From positions 1-10,274 of the forward strand of contig NZ_JAGLBG010000085.1 of NCBI RefSeq assembly GCF_018260405.1: DNA of 10,274 bases, written 5' to 3'. This DNA comes from Deinococcus sp. Lineage in GTDB: Bacteria > Deinococcota > Deinococci > Deinococcales > Deinococcaceae. Below, one piece after another: positions 10,181-10,274 of the stretch. The notes below the pieces were generated by a model, which searched no databases, was not told the origin of the DNA, and saw only the letters and a program-made list of their open reading frames with translations. The position numbers were made by a program, and so were the translations under genes. The stretch's first letter is position 1, and every line of letters begins with the position of its first letter.

Positions 10181-10209
10181 TTGACAGAAATAGCTGTGGC
10201 CTGTATTGT
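10181..10209 (+). promoter_or_regulatory. Near-consensus promoter reading out of the window
   Basis: TTGACA (10181-10186) is a perfect -35. A 17-bp spacer leads to TATTGT (10204-10209), four of six to the -10 consensus. Predicted initiation is near 10215-10217. A G-rich tract lies immediately upstream. It is divergent from the racemase operon, with about 80 bases between the two -35 boxes. Confidence 0.8.
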
Positions 10210-10215
10210 TTCTGA

Positions 10216-10274
10216 GCCTCAAGCGAGGCGGGAAGCATGACAGAAGAAGAGAAGTAGTGAGAGCAGGCCCATTC
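10216..10274 (+). ncRNA. Possible 5' end of a T-box riboswitch leader (partial)
   Basis: The transcript from the promoter above would begin with a small hairpin, GCCTC/GAGGC (10216-10229). It continues through a purine-rich GAAGAAGAGAAGTAGTGAG (10242-10260), which resembles the start of Stem I in T-box leaders, where a GA-rich strand is followed by AGTA. T-boxes sense uncharged tRNA and usually control aminoacyl-tRNA synthetase or amino acid genes. The window ends before the specifier loop, T-box sequence or terminator, so neither the class nor the amino acid can be told. The only reading frame, an ATG at 10236 giving six codons, is not a believable gene. Confidence 0.35.

Noticed and set aside
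10065..10238. N-terminal extension of the racemase from an ATG at 10238
   Set aside because: The extra 58 residues are Arg/Pro/Cys-rich without family similarity. MLKIEAAEL at 10064 is the known N-terminus, and a good promoter lies at 10071-10098 inside the extension.
10236..10256. Six-codon frame (ATG ACA GAA GAA GAG AAG TAG) after the right-edge promoter
   Set aside because: Too short, with a poor ribosome binding site. The purine-rich stretch is better explained as structured leader RNA.

Overview
The window looks like chromosomal DNA of a Deinococcus species. It is GC-rich. The enolase-superfamily gene at the right end matches, as far as I remember it, the N-acyl/N-succinyl amino acid racemase of Deinococcus radiodurans almost throughout. 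A futalosine-pathway menaquinone gene (mqnC) is present. Several genes start a few bases after a -10-like box with no Shine-Dalgarno, as in leaderless transcripts, which are common in this phylum. Family names come from recognising motifs by eye; no database search was run.

Layout, left to right. Bases 1-203 hold an orphan hairpin and perhaps the tail of an older or upstream gene. A YgjP/SprT-like zinc metallopeptidase (204-926, +) converges on a large exported stalk-domain protein (989-about 2779, -), with a shared GC-rich hairpin between them. A terminator separates the latter from mqnC (3076-4263, -). mqnC is divergent from an 880-residue MrfA-type DEAH helicase (4412-7054, +). A tRNA-Gln(UUG) gene with its own promoter and terminator follows (7109-7182, +), then a small secreted Gln/Pro-rich protein with a DUF4397-like end (7504-8085, +). 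Its likely terminator lies inside the 3' end of a convergent two-gene operon: racemase (8955-10064, -) followed by a GNAT acyltransferase (8113-8943, -). At the right edge a near-consensus promoter drives a non-coding leader that resembles the start of a T-box riboswitch, cut by the window end.

How the genes relate. Most are independent housekeeping units. The clear functional pair is racemase plus GNAT, the core of the D- to L-amino acid conversion route described in Geobacillus (succinylation, racemisation, desuccinylation). mqnC implies menaquinone is made from futalosine, so the racemase should not be read as a menC (o-succinylbenzoate synthase) step even though it belongs to that family.

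The most interesting item is the helicase. After the MrfA-type helicase core and cysteine-rich DUF1998 region it carries a helix-turn-helix-like segment and a final segment of about 48 residues that reads like the Tudor-like C-terminal domain of PcrA/UvrD, which contacts RNA polymerase. This suggests an MrfA-type repair helicase wired to transcription.
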